This document shows, in pieces, positions 23,878 through 32,769 of a stretch of DNA of 64,000 nt (position 1 is its first letter; each line of letters starts with the position of its first letter). The position numbers and the translations under genes are program-made. Origin of the DNA: Streptomyces venezuelae (GTDB taxonomy: Bacteria > Actinomycetota > Actinomycetes > Streptomycetales > Streptomycetaceae); NCBI RefSeq assembly GCF_008642275.1, contig NZ_CP029189.1, forward strand, positions 2,836,001-2,900,000, given 5' to 3'. The notes under the pieces are model-generated. The model had not been told where the DNA came from. It was given only the letters and a program-made list of their open reading frames with translations, and ran no database searches.

Positions 23878-25248
23878 TTACACCGACGTGAGCTGCGGTT
23901 TCGTCTCGACCCCGATCGTGTGGACCGCCGGGGCCGCCGGGCGGCGAAGGTATACCGCCCAGGTGACCGCGCAGCACAGGGCGTAGAAGCCGAGGAAGGT
24001 GACGAAGGCCGCCGTTCCGGATCCGGAGCTGCGGAACGCCTCCCGGAACGCCAGGTTGATGCCGAGTCCGCCGAGCGCGCCGACCGCCCCGATGAGTCCC
24101 ATGGCGGCGCCGGAGAGCCGCCGCCCGTACGCGGCCGCGCTCTCGCCGCTCATGCCGCGTGCCAGTGCCTTCGCCTGGAAGATGCCCGGGATCATCTTGT
24201 ACGTCGATCCGTTGCCGAGCCCGCTCAGGACGAACAGGGCCACGAACCCGACGAGGAAGACGGGCAGCGAGGACCGCTGCGAGGCGAACACCACCACTGC
24301 GGTGGCTCCCGCCATCGCCACGAACGTCCCCAGCGTGATCCGTGCCCCGCCGAACCGGTCGGCGAGCGCCCCTCCCACCGGCCGGATCAGCGATCCGAGC
24401 AGCGGTCCCATGAAGGTCAGCGAGGCGGCCTGCAGCGGGGTGCGGCCGAACTGGGTCTGCAGCACGAGGCCGAAGGCGAAGCTGTAGCCGATGAAGGACC
24501 CGAACGTGCCGACGTAGAGGAACGCCATGATCCAGGTGTGCGCGTCCTTCAGTGCCTCGCGGACCGCGCCGGTGTCGTTGCGCACGGGCGCCAGGTTGTC
24601 CATCCGTACGGCCGCCAGGACCGCCGCGGTGACGACCAGCGGGACGTAGGCGGCCAGCAGGTACCGGGGGTGCCCGGCCCCGGCGGTCGCGATGACCAGG
24701 AGCCCGGCCAGCTGTACGACGGGCACGCCGATGTTGCCGCCGCCGGCGTTCAGGCCGAGTGCCCAGCCCTTCTTGCGGAGCGGGAAGAAGGCGTTGATGT
24801 TGGTCATGGAGGAGGCGAAGTTGCCGCCTCCGACGCCGGTGAGGGCGGCGACGACCAGGAAGGTGCCGTAGGAGGTCCCGGGTTCCATCACCACGATCGC
24901 GGCGACCGTCGGCGCGAGCAGCAGCAGCGCGCTGAGGACGGTCCAGTTCCGGCCGCCGAAGCGGGCGACGGCGAAGGTGTACGGCACCCGTACGAGCGCG
25001 CCCACGCAGGTCGCGGTCGCGATCAGGAAGAACTTCCCGGCGGGGTCGATCCCGTACTCCGGTCCCATGAAGAGGACCATCACGGACCAGAGGGACCAGA
25101 CGGAGAACCCGATGTGCTCGGAGAACACGGAGTAGAGGAGGTTGCGGCGGGCGGTCCGCTCGCCGGTCTCCTTCCAGAAGGTCTCGTCCTCGGGATCCCA
25201 CCGCTCGATCCAGCGGCCCCCCTTGCGCGGTGCGGTCGTACCGGTCAT
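23878..25248 (-). CDS. narK: NarK-type nitrate/nitrite MFS transporter
   Basis: A protein of 456 residues with about 12 hydrophobic segments. The nitrate/nitrite porter signature glycine motifs appear as GVGGGNFASSMTNINAFFP and LGLNAGGGNIGVPVVQL, which line the substrate path in NarK. The N-terminal cytoplasmic segment RWDPEDETFWKETGERTARRNL is typical of actinobacterial NarK2/NasA-type porters. It imports nitrate and/or exports nitrite at the cytoplasmic membrane. ATG 25248 has GGAGG 6 bp upstream and is preferred over GTG 25251. A GlnR-like box lies about 75 bp upstream. nnaR follows. Confidence 0.93.
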   Translation of the reverse strand: MTGTTAPRKGGRWIERWDPEDETFWKETGERTARRNLLYSVFSEHIGFSVWSLWSVMVLFMGPEYGIDPAGKFFLIATATCVGALVRVPYTFAVARFGGRNWTVLSALLLLAPTVAAIVVMEPGTSYGTFLVVAALTGVGGGNFASSMTNINAFFPLRKKGWALGLNAGGGNIGVPVVQLAGLLVIATAGAGHPRYLLAAYVPLVVTAAVLAAVRMDNLAPVRNDTGAVREALKDAHTWIMAFLYVGTFGSFIGYSFAFGLVLQTQFGRTPLQAASLTFMGPLLGSLIRPVGGALADRFGGARITLGTFVAMAGATAVVVFASQRSSLPVFLVGFVALFVLSGLGNGSTYKMIPGIFQAKALARGMSGESAAAYGRRLSGAAMGLIGAVGALGGLGINLAFREAFRSSGSGTAAFVTFLGFYALCCAVTWAVYLRRPAAPAVHTIGVETKPQLTSV

Positions 25249-25321
25249 CACACGCCTCCACAGCTCTCGCGTCCGTGGAACGACCGTAGGAAGGGCGCGT
25301 TTCGGCCCCGGTCCCTGCCGG

Positions 25322-25348
25322 ATGACCGCCGGGAAACCTTGCTCTCAC
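25322..25348. promoter_or_regulatory. GlnR-box-like operator upstream of narK
   Basis: Reads ATGAC-n6-GAAAC-n6-CTCAC. This matches the actinobacterial GlnR pattern gTnAC-n6-GaAAC-n6-gTnAC with exact 6-bp spacings; the fourth half-site is absent. It lies 74-100 bp upstream of the narK ATG and overlaps the end of the LysR-type gene. GlnR control of narK is known in S. coelicolor, so this is the expected place. Confidence 0.55.
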
Positions 25349-26310
25349 CCGCCGCCGGGCGCACCTGTGAGCGCGGCCGGGAGCCAGCTCGCCGGGGGGA
25401 CTTCCAGCCAGCCGCGTTCGCCGCCGAGTCCGGACGCGGCCCGGTGCAGTGCTTCGAGTCCGGGGTGGCCGAAACCCTTCCGCCACACCATGGACAGCGG
25501 GGACAGCGGTACGGGGTCGACCAGCGGCCGCTTCACGGAGCCGGGCATGTCGACGAAGTCGACGGTCACCAGCACCGGATTGCCGGTCTTGGCCATCACC
25601 CGGCGGAACTCGTCCTTGCCCATGGCCACCGGCGCGGGCGGTGCCATCAGGATCCCCCGCCCGGCGAACAGCTCGCGCGCGAGACCGGTCCACTCCAGGG
25701 TGCGCGGGTTCCCGGCCCCCGCGTACACGCTCTCCCCGGCCAGCGCGTCCAGCGGTACGGCCGGCAGCCCGGCCAGCGCGTGTCCCTCGGGCAGCAGCAC
25801 GGCCAGCGGTTCGTAGCGCACGAGCCGGTGCGCGATGCGCGAGCGCCACACCGGGTCCAGCCCGTCGGCGTACCCGAAGGAGACGTCGAGACGCCCGGCG
25901 GCGACCTCGGCGGCCGCATGCGTCAGCCCGCTCTCCCAACGGGCCATCAGCTCGCATTCCGGGGCCAGCTCGCGGGCCCGCTCCAGCACGGTGCGCGCGG
26001 TGCTCGGCCCGTCGGTGTTGAGGTCGACGAGCAGCGCCCGGGGTGCGGCGAAGGCGGTGGCGACGGCCTCGTGCGCGGCCAGCACCCGCCGGGCCAGCGG
26101 CAGCAGCCGCTCCCCGTCGGGGGTCGGCTCGACGGCGCGGGTGGTCCGGACGAACAGCGTGGTGCCGAGGGCCTCTTCGAGCCGCCGTACGTCCCGGCTC
26201 AGCGCCTGCTGGGCGACGTACAGCCGGGCGGCGGCGCGGGTGAAGTGCAACTCCTCGGCCACGGCGACGAACCCGCGCAGCAGCCGGGGATCCACGTCAC
26301 GGGGCATCAT
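25345..26310 (-). CDS. LysR-family transcriptional regulator
   Basis: A protein of 321 residues. The N-terminal winged helix is typical: LLRGFVAVAEELHFTRAAARLYVAQQALSRDVRRLEEALG, with the GTTLFVRTTRAVEPTPDG wing. The rest is a periplasmic-binding-protein-like effector domain. The gene is divergent from an MFS transporter (26396) across about 85 bp, the usual arrangement for a LysR regulator and its target. Two adjacent ATGs (26310, 26307) could serve as start. Effector unknown. Confidence 0.93.
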   Translation of the reverse strand: MMPRDVDPRLLRGFVAVAEELHFTRAAARLYVAQQALSRDVRRLEEALGTTLFVRTTRAVEPTPDGERLLPLARRVLAAHEAVATAFAAPRALLVDLNTDGPSTARTVLERARELAPECELMARWESGLTHAAAEVAAGRLDVSFGYADGLDPVWRSRIAHRLVRYEPLAVLLPEGHALAGLPAVPLDALAGESVYAGAGNPRTLEWTGLARELFAGRGILMAPPAPVAMGKDEFRRVMAKTGNPVLVTVDFVDMPGSVKRPLVDPVPLSPLSMVWRKGFGHPGLEALHRAASGLGGERGWLEVPPASWLPAALTGAPGGG

Positions 26311-26395
26311 CCCCGGAGACTAACAACAGATCGGCGTGAATGGCCGCCGGACAGGTGTTGGACGGCCGGCCCGGTCCCGGCCGAGGGTGGTGGTC

Positions 26396-27640
26396 ATGCC
26401 CCTCATGACCGTCACCGGCAGCACCCTCGTCCTCGCCGCCCCGCCCGCCGCTCCCCGTGCCCCCCGCGGCCCGCTGGCCCCCTACCGGCGCCTGTTCGCC
26501 CTGCCCGGTACGCGCGGCTTCACCGCCGGGAACCTGCTGGCCCGGCTCCCCATGGGCATGTTCGGGGTCAGCGCGGTCATGATGATCGCCGGGCAGCGCG
26601 GCTCGTACGCCCTCGCCGGCGCGGTCACGGCGACCGGCCTGGCCGCCACCGCACTGGTCGCGCCGTGGACCGCCCGGCTGATCGACCGGCACGGCCAGGC
26701 CCGGATCGCCGTCCCGGCCACCCTGATCGCGGTCCTCGGCTCGCTCTGCCTGGTCGCGTGCGTGCGCACCGGAGCCCCCGCCTGGACGCTCTTCGCCTCC
26801 TACGCCGCGACCGCCACCACCCCCAACATCGGCGGCATGTCCCGCGCCCGCTGGACCCACCTGCTGCGGGACTCGCCGGGCGCGCACCACACCGCGATGT
26901 CCTTCGAGCAGGCCGCCGACGAGCTGTGCTTCATGCTCGGCCCGGTCCTGGCGGCCTTCCTCTGCTCGGCCGTCCTCCCCGAGGCCGGCACCTTCACGGC
27001 GGCCGCCCTGCTGCTGACCGGCATGCTGGTCTTCACCTCCTGCCGCGCCACGCAGCCCCCGGTGACGGCCGGCCCCCGCCGCGGCTCGCCGCTGCGCACC
27101 CTGGCGCCGCTGCTGCCCCTCTTCCTGGCCACGGGTGTGGTCTTCGGCTCGATGGAGATCGCCTCGATCGCCCACCTCGACGCGCTGGGCCTGGGCGCCG
27201 CCTCCGGCCCGGTGCTGGCCCTCCAGGCGGCGGGCTCCTGCGCGGCCGGCCTGCTCTACGGCACGATGCGCCCGCGCGGCCTGCGCACCTGCCTGATCGC
27301 CCTGGCCGCCGCGATGACCCTGCCCTGGGCGGCGGCGGCCACGGGCTCGCTCCTCCCCCTGGCGTGCGCGCTGCTGCTGGCGGGCATGGCCACGGCTCCG
27401 ACGATGGTGACGGCGATGTCCCGCGTCCACGCGCTGACCCCGGAGGGCCGCCTCAACGAGGGCATGACCCTCGCGGTCACCGCCATCTTCGCGGGCATCT
27501 CCCTGGGCGCGGCCACGTCCGGCACCGTGATCGACCACCTGGGCACCACCACCGCCTACGCCCTCCCGGCGGCGGCGGCCGTTCTCGCCCTCGCAGCCAC
27601 GAAAGCCGTACCGGTTTCCGGTACCGGAGACGTACCATAA
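26396..27640 (+). CDS. MFS transporter, probable target of the divergent LysR regulator
   Basis: A protein of 414 residues with about 12 hydrophobic segments. The first follows PYRRLFALPGTRGFTAGNLLARLPMGMFG, a start typical of the YbfB/AraJ-like group of sugar or drug efflux MFS proteins. The loop APWTARLIDRHGQARI after TM2 fits MFS motif A. Substrate unknown. ATG 26396 is preferred (GAGGGTGG upstream); ATG 26405 is also possible. The palindrome-rich TA promoter begins immediately at its stop codon. Confidence 0.88.
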   Translation: MPLMTVTGSTLVLAAPPAAPRAPRGPLAPYRRLFALPGTRGFTAGNLLARLPMGMFGVSAVMMIAGQRGSYALAGAVTATGLAATALVAPWTARLIDRHGQARIAVPATLIAVLGSLCLVACVRTGAPAWTLFASYAATATTPNIGGMSRARWTHLLRDSPGAHHTAMSFEQAADELCFMLGPVLAAFLCSAVLPEAGTFTAAALLLTGMLVFTSCRATQPPVTAGPRRGSPLRTLAPLLPLFLATGVVFGSMEIASIAHLDALGLGAASGPVLALQAAGSCAAGLLYGTMRPRGLRTCLIALAAAMTLPWAAAATGSLLPLACALLLAGMATAPTMVTAMSRVHALTPEGRLNEGMTLAVTAIFAGISLGAATSGTVIDHLGTTTAYALPAAAAVLALAATKAVPVSGTGDVP

Positions 27641-27657
27641 ACTCGTACGAGTACGAC
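27618..27657 (+). promoter_or_regulatory. Promoter/operator of the yefM-yoeB pair
   Basis: Four GTAC cores occur within 34 bp (27621, 27632, 27645, 27651), including the palindrome ACTCGTACGAGT at 27641-27652. Paired GTAC-centred palindromes are what YefM-type antitoxins bind. It overlaps the 3' end of the MFS gene, and CATAAA at 27636-27641 is a possible -10. Confidence 0.5.
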
Positions 27658-27674
27658 GTGGAGAGGAGCGCACC

Positions 27675-27950
27675 ATGTCCATAAGCGCCAGCGAAGCCAG
27701 GGCGACCCTGTTCCCGCTGATCGAGCGCGTGAACACCGACCACGCCCCGGTGCGCATCACCTCCAAGAGCGGTGACGCGGTCCTCATGTCCGCCGACGAC
27801 TACGACTCCTGGCAGGAGACCGTCTACCTCCTGCGCTCCCCCGCCAACGCCCAGCGGTTGATGGAGGCCGTCGCGCGTGACCGCGAGGGCGCCTCCTCGG
27901 TCGTCAGGACGCTGGACGAGTTGAGGGAGTTGGCCGGGGGCGAGGAGTGA
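27675..27950 (+). CDS. yefM: YefM/Phd-family antitoxin
   Basis: A protein of 91 residues with a strong GGAGAGGAG ribosome site. The N-terminal fold [49 protein letters not shown] is the Phd/YefM DNA-binding and dimerisation domain. The acidic C-terminus ([11 protein letters not shown]) is the flexible toxin-neutralising tail. It should repress its own promoter with YoeB bound and be degraded by ATP-dependent proteases under stress. It overlaps the toxin start by 4 bp. Confidence 0.95.
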   Translation: MSISASEARATLFPLIERVNTDHAPVRITSKSGDAVLMSADDYDSWQETVYLLRSPANAQRLMEAVARDREGASSVVRTLDELRELAGGEE

Positions 27951-28204
27951 GGAGCGTCCACTTCGACCCCGCGGCCTGGGAGGACTTCCTGTTCTGGCTC
28001 TCCTCGGACCGGAAGATGGCTCGCCGGATCACCCGCCTGATCGGCGAGATCCAGCGGGACCCGTTCACCGGCATCGGCAAGCCCGAACCGTTGAAGGGCG
28101 AGTTGACGGGCTACTGGTCCCGCCGCATCGACGACGAGCACCGCCTCGTGTACCGGGCCGACGACAAGGAAGCGAAGATCCTCAAGGCGCGCTACCACTA
28201 CTGA
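27947..28204 (+). CDS. yoeB: YoeB-family ribosome-dependent mRNA interferase toxin
   Basis: A protein of 85 residues. GTG 27947 overlaps the antitoxin stop (GTGA). The RelE/YoeB fold is clear: [32 protein letters not shown], then [31 protein letters not shown] and the end KARYHY. The catalytic set Glu (GKPEPL), Arg (SRRI), His (DEHRLVY) and C-terminal His-Tyr is present, so the toxin appears active. It cuts mRNA in the ribosomal A site. It converges on tmRNA, whose product rescues exactly such ribosomes. Confidence 0.96.
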   Translation: MRSVHFDPAAWEDFLFWLSSDRKMARRITRLIGEIQRDPFTGIGKPEPLKGELTGYWSRRIDDEHRLVYRADDKEAKILKARYHY

Positions 28205-28214
28205 CGCATGACAA

Positions 28215-28244
28215 AGGCCCCGCAGCCGAGAGGCCGCGGGGCCT
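28215..28244. terminator. Shared convergent terminator of yoeB and ssrA
   Basis: AGGCCCCGC (28215-28223) pairs with GCGGGGCCT (28236-28244). On the minus strand the stem is followed by TTTGTC, on the plus strand by GTG. It lies between the toxin stop and the tmRNA 3' end and should stop both transcripts. Confidence 0.75.
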
Positions 28245-28262
28245 GTGCCCACATGGGATGAG

Positions 28263-28648
28263 TGGAGATGGCGGGAATCGAACCCGCGTCCAACGGTGCA
28301 GAAGCAGGGCTTCTCCGAGCGCAGTCCGCTGCGCTTTTCTCGGCCCCGGAGATCACACGGACAAGTCTCCGACGGGCTCAGTCACTGTTTGATTTCCCTC
28401 CAACCCCCGTGACCGGGGCTAGAGGTTTAGATCCCTAGTTGACGCCAGGATCCGGACCGGGACCACTTCCGGGCTGACGCTCCTCACAGAGGCTTCAGCT
28501 CACTGTTATTAGGCAGCGAGGGTGAAGCGGGAGTTATCGCTCTTGGAGTTGGCGATTATTTTTTGCGACATGTGGTTAGCGAGATCATTGCCGCTTCCTC
28601 GGCTCGCTTCCCCTGCATCGACATCCGCTGTCGAAACCGATCATCCCC
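28263..28648 (-). ncRNA. ssrA: tmRNA (transfer-messenger RNA)
   Basis: The 5' end GGGGATG (28648-28642) pairs with CATCTCC (28270-28264) as the acceptor stem. The T arm GCGGGTTCGATTCCCGC and the 5' GATCGGTTTCGACA segment are characteristic. CCA is not encoded after the discriminator A at 28263. The tag reading frame runs 28553-28509 and encodes ANSKSDNSRFTLAA, followed by TAA TAA; the LAA end is the protease signal. It rescues stalled ribosomes with SmpB, encoded 82 bp upstream on the same strand. A T-rich stretch (28651-28657) marks the promoter-proximal region. Confidence 0.95.
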
Positions 28649-28730
28649 ATGTTTTTTTAACAATGTGCTCCACCCCGGGGGGCGGTGCTGACGCCATGGT
28701 ACGCGAAGTGGACCACCGCGTGCCAGGTGA

Positions 28731-29216
28731 TTAAACCGTGCCGCGCTGCTTGCGACGGATGGCCGAGATCGCCCGGTTCGTCTCGCGGGTGTCCTGCTTC
28801 TCCCGGAGGGTCTGCCGCTTGTCGTACTCCTTCTTGCCCTTCGCCAGCGCGATCTCGACCTTCGCCCGGCCGTCCTTGAAGTACAGCGAGAGGGGCACGA
28901 TCGTGTGGCCCGACTCGTCCGCCTTGCGCTCCAGCTTGTCGATCTCCTCACGGTGCATGAGGAGCTTGCGCTTGCGCCGGGCGCTGTGGTTGGTCCAGGT
29001 GCCCTGGCTGTACTCCGGCACGTGCACGTTGTAGAGCCAGGCTTCCCCGCCCTCCACCGACACGAAGCCGTCGACCAGCGAGGCCCGGCCCTGGCGCATC
29101 GACTTCACCTCGGTGCCCGTGAGCACGAGACCGCACTCGTAGGTGTCGAGGATCGCGTAGTCGTGACGCGCCTTCTTGTTCTGGGCGATCAGCTTGCGCC
29201 CTTTTTCCTTAGCCAT
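28731..29216 (-). CDS. smpB: SsrA-binding protein SmpB
   Basis: A protein of 161 residues, normal length. It binds the tRNA-like part of tmRNA and carries it into the ribosome. Core motifs: [32 protein letters not shown] with the conserved Gly-Thr-Glu-Val-Lys, SLVDGFVSV and [14 protein letters not shown]. The basic C-terminal tail [21 protein letters not shown] folds in the mRNA channel. ATG 29216. It lies directly upstream of ssrA on the same strand. Confidence 0.97.
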   Translation of the reverse strand: MAKEKGRKLIAQNKKARHDYAILDTYECGLVLTGTEVKSMRQGRASLVDGFVSVEGGEAWLYNVHVPEYSQGTWTNHSARRKRKLLMHREEIDKLERKADESGHTIVPLSLYFKDGRAKVEIALAKGKKEYDKRQTLREKQDTRETNRAISAIRRKQRGTV

Positions 29217-29234
29217 AGTGCGGTCATTTTCGCA

Positions 29235-30425
29235 CTACGGACCCACCCCGAGGCCACCCAATACCGTGACGGCCCGCTCCTCGACCGCCGCGCCCGCCGG
29301 TACGTCCGGGGTGATGCCCGCGCCGTCCAGGCTGCGGCCCGCCGGCGTGCGGTACGTACCCACCGTCAGCTCGGCCACCGAGCCGTCCGGGAGTTCGGTC
29401 GGCATCTGCACCGAGCCCTTGCCGAAGGTCCGGCTGCCCACCGCCACCGCCCGGCCCCGGTCCTGCAGGGCGCCGGTCACCAGTTCGGCGGCGCTCATCG
29501 TGCCGCCGTCGACCAGGGTCACCAGCGGCCGGGTGGTGTCCCCGCCCTCGGCCGCGTACAGGACGCGCTGGTCGCCCCGTACGTCGTACGTGGCCACGAG
29601 CCCGCCGTCGAGGAAGGCGGAGGCGGCGGTGACCGCCTCGGTGACCAGACCGCCCGGGTTGCCCCGCAGGTCGAGTACGACCCCCTCACCGGGCGGGGCC
29701 GCCCGGACCGCGGCCTTGACGCGGTCGCCGGAACCGCGGGTGAAGGAGACGACCTTGATGACCGTGACCCCGTCCGGGCGCTGCCGTACGGTCACCGGCT
29801 CGGTGCGCAGCTGCTCGCGGCGCACGGTCTCGGTGAGGTCGGCGCCGTCCCGGTTCAGGTTCAGCACGACGGGGGTGCCGGCGTCGCCGCGGAGCAGGGC
29901 GACCACGGCGGTCACGGCGAGGCCCGTCACGGCGTGCCCGTCGACGCTCAGCAGCCGGTCCCCGGCGCGCAGTCCGGCGCGGGCGGCGGGGCTGCCGGGC
30001 TGGACCCTGTCGACCTTGATCATGCCGTCGGCGGCCTTCCCGGCCCACACCCCGACGCCGGTCCAGTGGCCGTCGAGGCCCTCGGCGAAGGCGGCGTACT
30101 CGCCCTGGTCGTAGACGGTGCCCCAGCGGTCGCCACTGCGGCTGACGACCTCCTGGGCCGCCTTCTTGCCGGACTTCCCCTCGGCGACGGCCTCGGCGGC
30201 GGCGCGGGCGACGGCCTCCCGGTCGGCGGTGCCCGCCTCACGCGGCGTCTCGGCCGCGGGGGCACCGGACGGGGACGCGGCGGCCCCGGCGGCCTCCTCG
30301 CGGTCCCAGCAGCCGGTGTACGCACCGGCGCCGACGGCGGCGAGGAAGGCCATCGTCAGAACGGCCCCGCGACGCAGGTCGCGGGGCCGGAGACTGAAGG
30401 CGGGAACACTCGGCAAGCCCAGCAT
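29235..30425 (-). CDS. S41 carboxy-terminal processing protease with PDZ domain
   Basis: A protein of 396 residues. The N-terminus has one membrane-spanning or signal segment (RGAVLTMAFLAAVGAGAYTGC), whose following Cys could be a lipobox-like site. A PDZ domain follows (IKVDRVQPGSPAARAGLRAGDRLLSVDG), then the S41 catalytic domain with VVLDLRGNPGGLV, nucleophile Ser in GGTMSAAELV and the Lys general base in RTFGKGSVQ. This is the CtpA/Prc type: an extracytoplasmic protease cutting C-termini of envelope proteins. The gene lies between smpB (18 bp) and ftsX (67 bp); place beside FtsEX suggests a role in wall remodelling, which is inference. Confidence 0.93.
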   Translation of the reverse strand: MLGLPSVPAFSLRPRDLRRGAVLTMAFLAAVGAGAYTGCWDREEAAGAAASPSGAPAAETPREAGTADREAVARAAAEAVAEGKSGKKAAQEVVSRSGDRWGTVYDQGEYAAFAEGLDGHWTGVGVWAGKAADGMIKVDRVQPGSPAARAGLRAGDRLLSVDGHAVTGLAVTAVVALLRGDAGTPVVLNLNRDGADLTETVRREQLRTEPVTVRQRPDGVTVIKVVSFTRGSGDRVKAAVRAAPPGEGVVLDLRGNPGGLVTEAVTAASAFLDGGLVATYDVRGDQRVLYAAEGGDTTRPLVTLVDGGTMSAAELVTGALQDRGRAVAVGSRTFGKGSVQMPTELPDGSVAELTVGTYRTPAGRSLDGAGITPDVPAGAAVEERAVTVLGGLGVGP

Positions 30426-30492
30426 GGCGCCGAGTCTAGGACAAGCCCCGCGCCGGTACGGGTGGTTGGCCGTACCGCTCACGGGGCGCTTG

Positions 30493-31464
30493 TCACACCT
30501 TCAGGTACTTGCGCAGGGCGATGAAGGCGGCCATGGAGGGCATCAGGAGGCCGATGAAGAGTACGTACGGGAGCTTGGCCAGCACCGATCCCCAGCCCAT
30601 GAAGTCGATGAGCTGGATCTTGTCCCGCAGTCCCACACCGTGATCGATCACGAAGTACTGCCCGGACATGAGCATGGCGCAGGCGAAGAGCGCGCCGATG
30701 AGGCCGGCGACGGCCGCCTCCATGATGAAGGGGACCTGGATGTAGAAGCTGGAGGCGCCCACCAGCCGCATGATCCCCGTCTCACGCCGCCGGCTGAAGG
30801 CCGAGACGCGCACCGTGTTGACGATCAGCAGCAGCGCCACGATCAGCATGATCAGCATGATGGCCAGCGCGGCGATGTTCAGGTAGTTGAGGATCTTGAA
30901 GAGGTCGTCGATGGCCTGGCGCTGGTCGTCGACGGTGTGGATGCCGTCACGGCCGACGAAGGCGGAGGTGACGACCTTGTACTTCTCCGGGTCCTTCAGC
31001 TTGACCCGGAAGGACTCCTGCATCTGGTCCGGCGTGATGGAGGAGGCGAGCGCCGTGTTCCCGAACCGCTCCTGGTAGTGCTTGTACGCCTCGTCCGCCG
31101 ACTCGTAGGCGACGGACTTCACCAGGGACATCTGCTTGAGCTCGGACTCGATCTGCTTCTTCTGCTCGTCGGTCACCGCGCCCTTGGCGCAGGTGGTGAC
31201 GCCCGAGGAGGCCGTCGTGGAGCCGTCGGCCTTCTTGGCTGCGGCCTCGCTCGCCTCCACCGCGTCCTGCTTGTTGCAGAGGTAGATGGAGACGTTGGCC
31301 TTGTCGTACCAGTAGCCCTTCATCTTGCTCACCTGCTCGCTCATGAGCATGGAGCCACCGAACAGGGCCAGGGAGAGGCCCACCGAGATGATGACCGCGA
31401 AGGTCATGGTGAGATTGCGACGGAGACCGACGCCGATCTCCGACATGACGAACTGGGCGCGCAT
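30493..31464 (-). CDS. ftsX: Cell-division ABC permease FtsX
   Basis: A protein of 323 residues. One N-terminal transmembrane helix (NLTMTFAVIISVGLSLALFGG), a large extracellular loop (residues about 50-200) that in actinobacteria recruits NlpC/P60 or RipC-type hydrolases, then three C-terminal helices (ALAIMLIMLIVALLLIVNTV; IMEAAVAGLIGALFACAML; VLFIGLLMPSMAAFIALR). The RRRETGIMRLVGAS segment is the typical coupling region to FtsE. The loop holds two cysteines (YLCNK, TTCAK) that may form a disulfide. It acts with FtsE to trigger peptidoglycan hydrolysis. ATG 31464, 17 bp after the ftsE stop. Confidence 0.96.
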   Translation of the reverse strand: MRAQFVMSEIGVGLRRNLTMTFAVIISVGLSLALFGGSMLMSEQVSKMKGYWYDKANVSIYLCNKQDAVEASEAAAKKADGSTTASSGVTTCAKGAVTDEQKKQIESELKQMSLVKSVAYESADEAYKHYQERFGNTALASSITPDQMQESFRVKLKDPEKYKVVTSAFVGRDGIHTVDDQRQAIDDLFKILNYLNIAALAIMLIMLIVALLLIVNTVRVSAFSRRRETGIMRLVGASSFYIQVPFIMEAAVAGLIGALFACAMLMSGQYFVIDHGVGLRDKIQLIDFMGWGSVLAKLPYVLFIGLLMPSMAAFIALRKYLKV

Positions 31465-31481
31465 TGCGTCTCAGGGACCTT

Positions 31482-32171
31482 TCAGTGCTGGTAGCCGTAG
31501 ACGCCGCGCGACTGGTCGCGCACGAGTCGGCCCTGTTCGAGTTCGATGACGCGCTTGCGCATCTGGTCGACGATCTGCTGGTCGTGGGTGGCCATGATCA
31601 CCGTGGTGCCGGTCCGGTTGATCCGGTCCAGCAGCTTCATGATCCCGACCGAGGTCTGCGGGTCGAGGTTGCCGGTGGGCTCGTCCGCGATCAGCAGGGC
31701 GGGGCGGTTGACGAAGGCGCGCGCGATGGCCACGCGCTGCTGCTCACCGCCGGAGAGCTCGCCCGGCATCCGCTCCTCCTTCCCGCCCAGACCCACGAGT
31801 TCGAGGACCTGCGGTACGGCCTTGCGGATCTCGCCCCGCGGCTTGCCGATGACCTCCTGGGCGAAGGCCACATTCTCGGCCACCGTCTTGTTGGGCAGCA
31901 GGCGGAAGTCCTGGAAGACGGTCCCCAGCTGGCGCCGCATCTGCGGAACCTTCCAGTTGGAGAGCTTGGCGAGGTCCTTGCCGAGGACGTGCACCTGGCC
32001 GTGGCTCGCCCGCTCCTCGCGCAGGATGAGCCGCAGGAAGGTGGACTTGCCGGAGCCGGAGGAGCCGACCAGGAAGACGAACTCGCCCTTCGCGATGTCG
32101 AGGGAGACTTCTCTGAGTGCGGGACGGCTCTGCTTCGGGTAGGACTTGGAGACACTGTCGAATCGGATCAC
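31482..32171 (-). CDS. ftsE: Cell-division ATP-binding protein FtsE
   Basis: A protein of 229 residues with GTG 32171. ABC ATPase with Walker [11 protein letters not shown]-loop [20 protein letters not shown], signature [14 protein letters not shown], Walker [14 protein letters not shown] and switch His in MATHDQQIV. The FtsE-specific FRLLP segment is present. It drives FtsX to control extracellular wall hydrolases at division. The gene is divergent from a zinc-ribbon peptide gene at 32406. Confidence 0.97.
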   Translation of the reverse strand: MIRFDSVSKSYPKQSRPALREVSLDIAKGEFVFLVGSSGSGKSTFLRLILREERASHGQVHVLGKDLAKLSNWKVPQMRRQLGTVFQDFRLLPNKTVAENVAFAQEVIGKPRGEIRKAVPQVLELVGLGGKEERMPGELSGGEQQRVAIARAFVNRPALLIADEPTGNLDPQTSVGIMKLLDRINRTGTTVIMATHDQQIVDQMRKRVIELEQGRLVRDQSRGVYGYQH

Positions 32172-32405
32172 GGGTGCACCACGGTCGCCGGGAGTAGGTG
32201 TGCGTGACCATACGCGAACGGGCGCGAGGTGTGGACCCGGCCTCCGGACTTGCCCGATATATCCCCTGGTGCGGGTGCCCGGGATCGCGATTGCCCGGAC
32301 GGGCCGCGCCGAATGTCGGGGAAGCTGGCACAGTGGTAGGGGGAACGCTCCGGTTCCCCGCGCCGTTATAGGCAGCAGAGACCGAGGGGACGAGAGGAGG
32401 AGCGC

Positions 32406-32597
32406 ATGACATATGACCGGCTCGTGTGCGCGAACTGCGCCGCACCCGTCAGCCAGGGCCGCTGCCCGGTGTGCCGGGCGAACCGGGAGCGCCTCCAGCA
32501 GGAGGGCCCCTTCTCCGGACTGAACCCCGTGACGCTCATCGTGCTCATGGTGGTCCTCGTGACAGCTCTGGTCCTGGTGGCCCAGCACACCACCTAG
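32406..32597 (+). CDS. Small zinc-ribbon single-pass membrane protein
   Basis: A protein of 63 residues with an excellent AGGAGG ribosome site. Cys8-x2-Cys11 and Cys20-x2-Cys23 form a rubredoxin-like zinc knuckle (LVCANCAAP...GRCPVC). A charged linker and one transmembrane helix ([20 protein letters not shown]) follow. It is conserved in position among streptomycetes between ftsE and prfB, as I recall, with no known function. Topology suggests the zinc knuckle is cytosolic. Confidence 0.88.
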   Translation: MTYDRLVCANCAAPVSQGRCPVCRANRERLQQEGPFSGLNPVTLIVLMVVLVTALVLVAQHTT

Positions 32598-32710
32598 GGC
32601 CCGGCACACCACCCGGGGCAACCGGCCCGGGCCCGGCACACCGGCCGGGCCGCGCGGTAGAGGTGCCCCGCGGGGCAGGCCTCGTGCCACGTACCGATCA
32701 CCCACACGAG

Positions 32711-32743
32711 AAGGGCCCGGACACCCCTGGTGTCCGGGCCCTT
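32711..32743. terminator. Convergent terminator between the zinc-ribbon gene and prfB
   Basis: A 15-bp perfect stem (32711-32725/32729-32743) with a 3-nt loop. AAG/CTT ends give short A and T tracts on either side, so it should act in both directions. Confidence 0.85.
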
Positions 32744-32769
32744 CCGCGTCGTCCGCGGGTACGGGGTGG

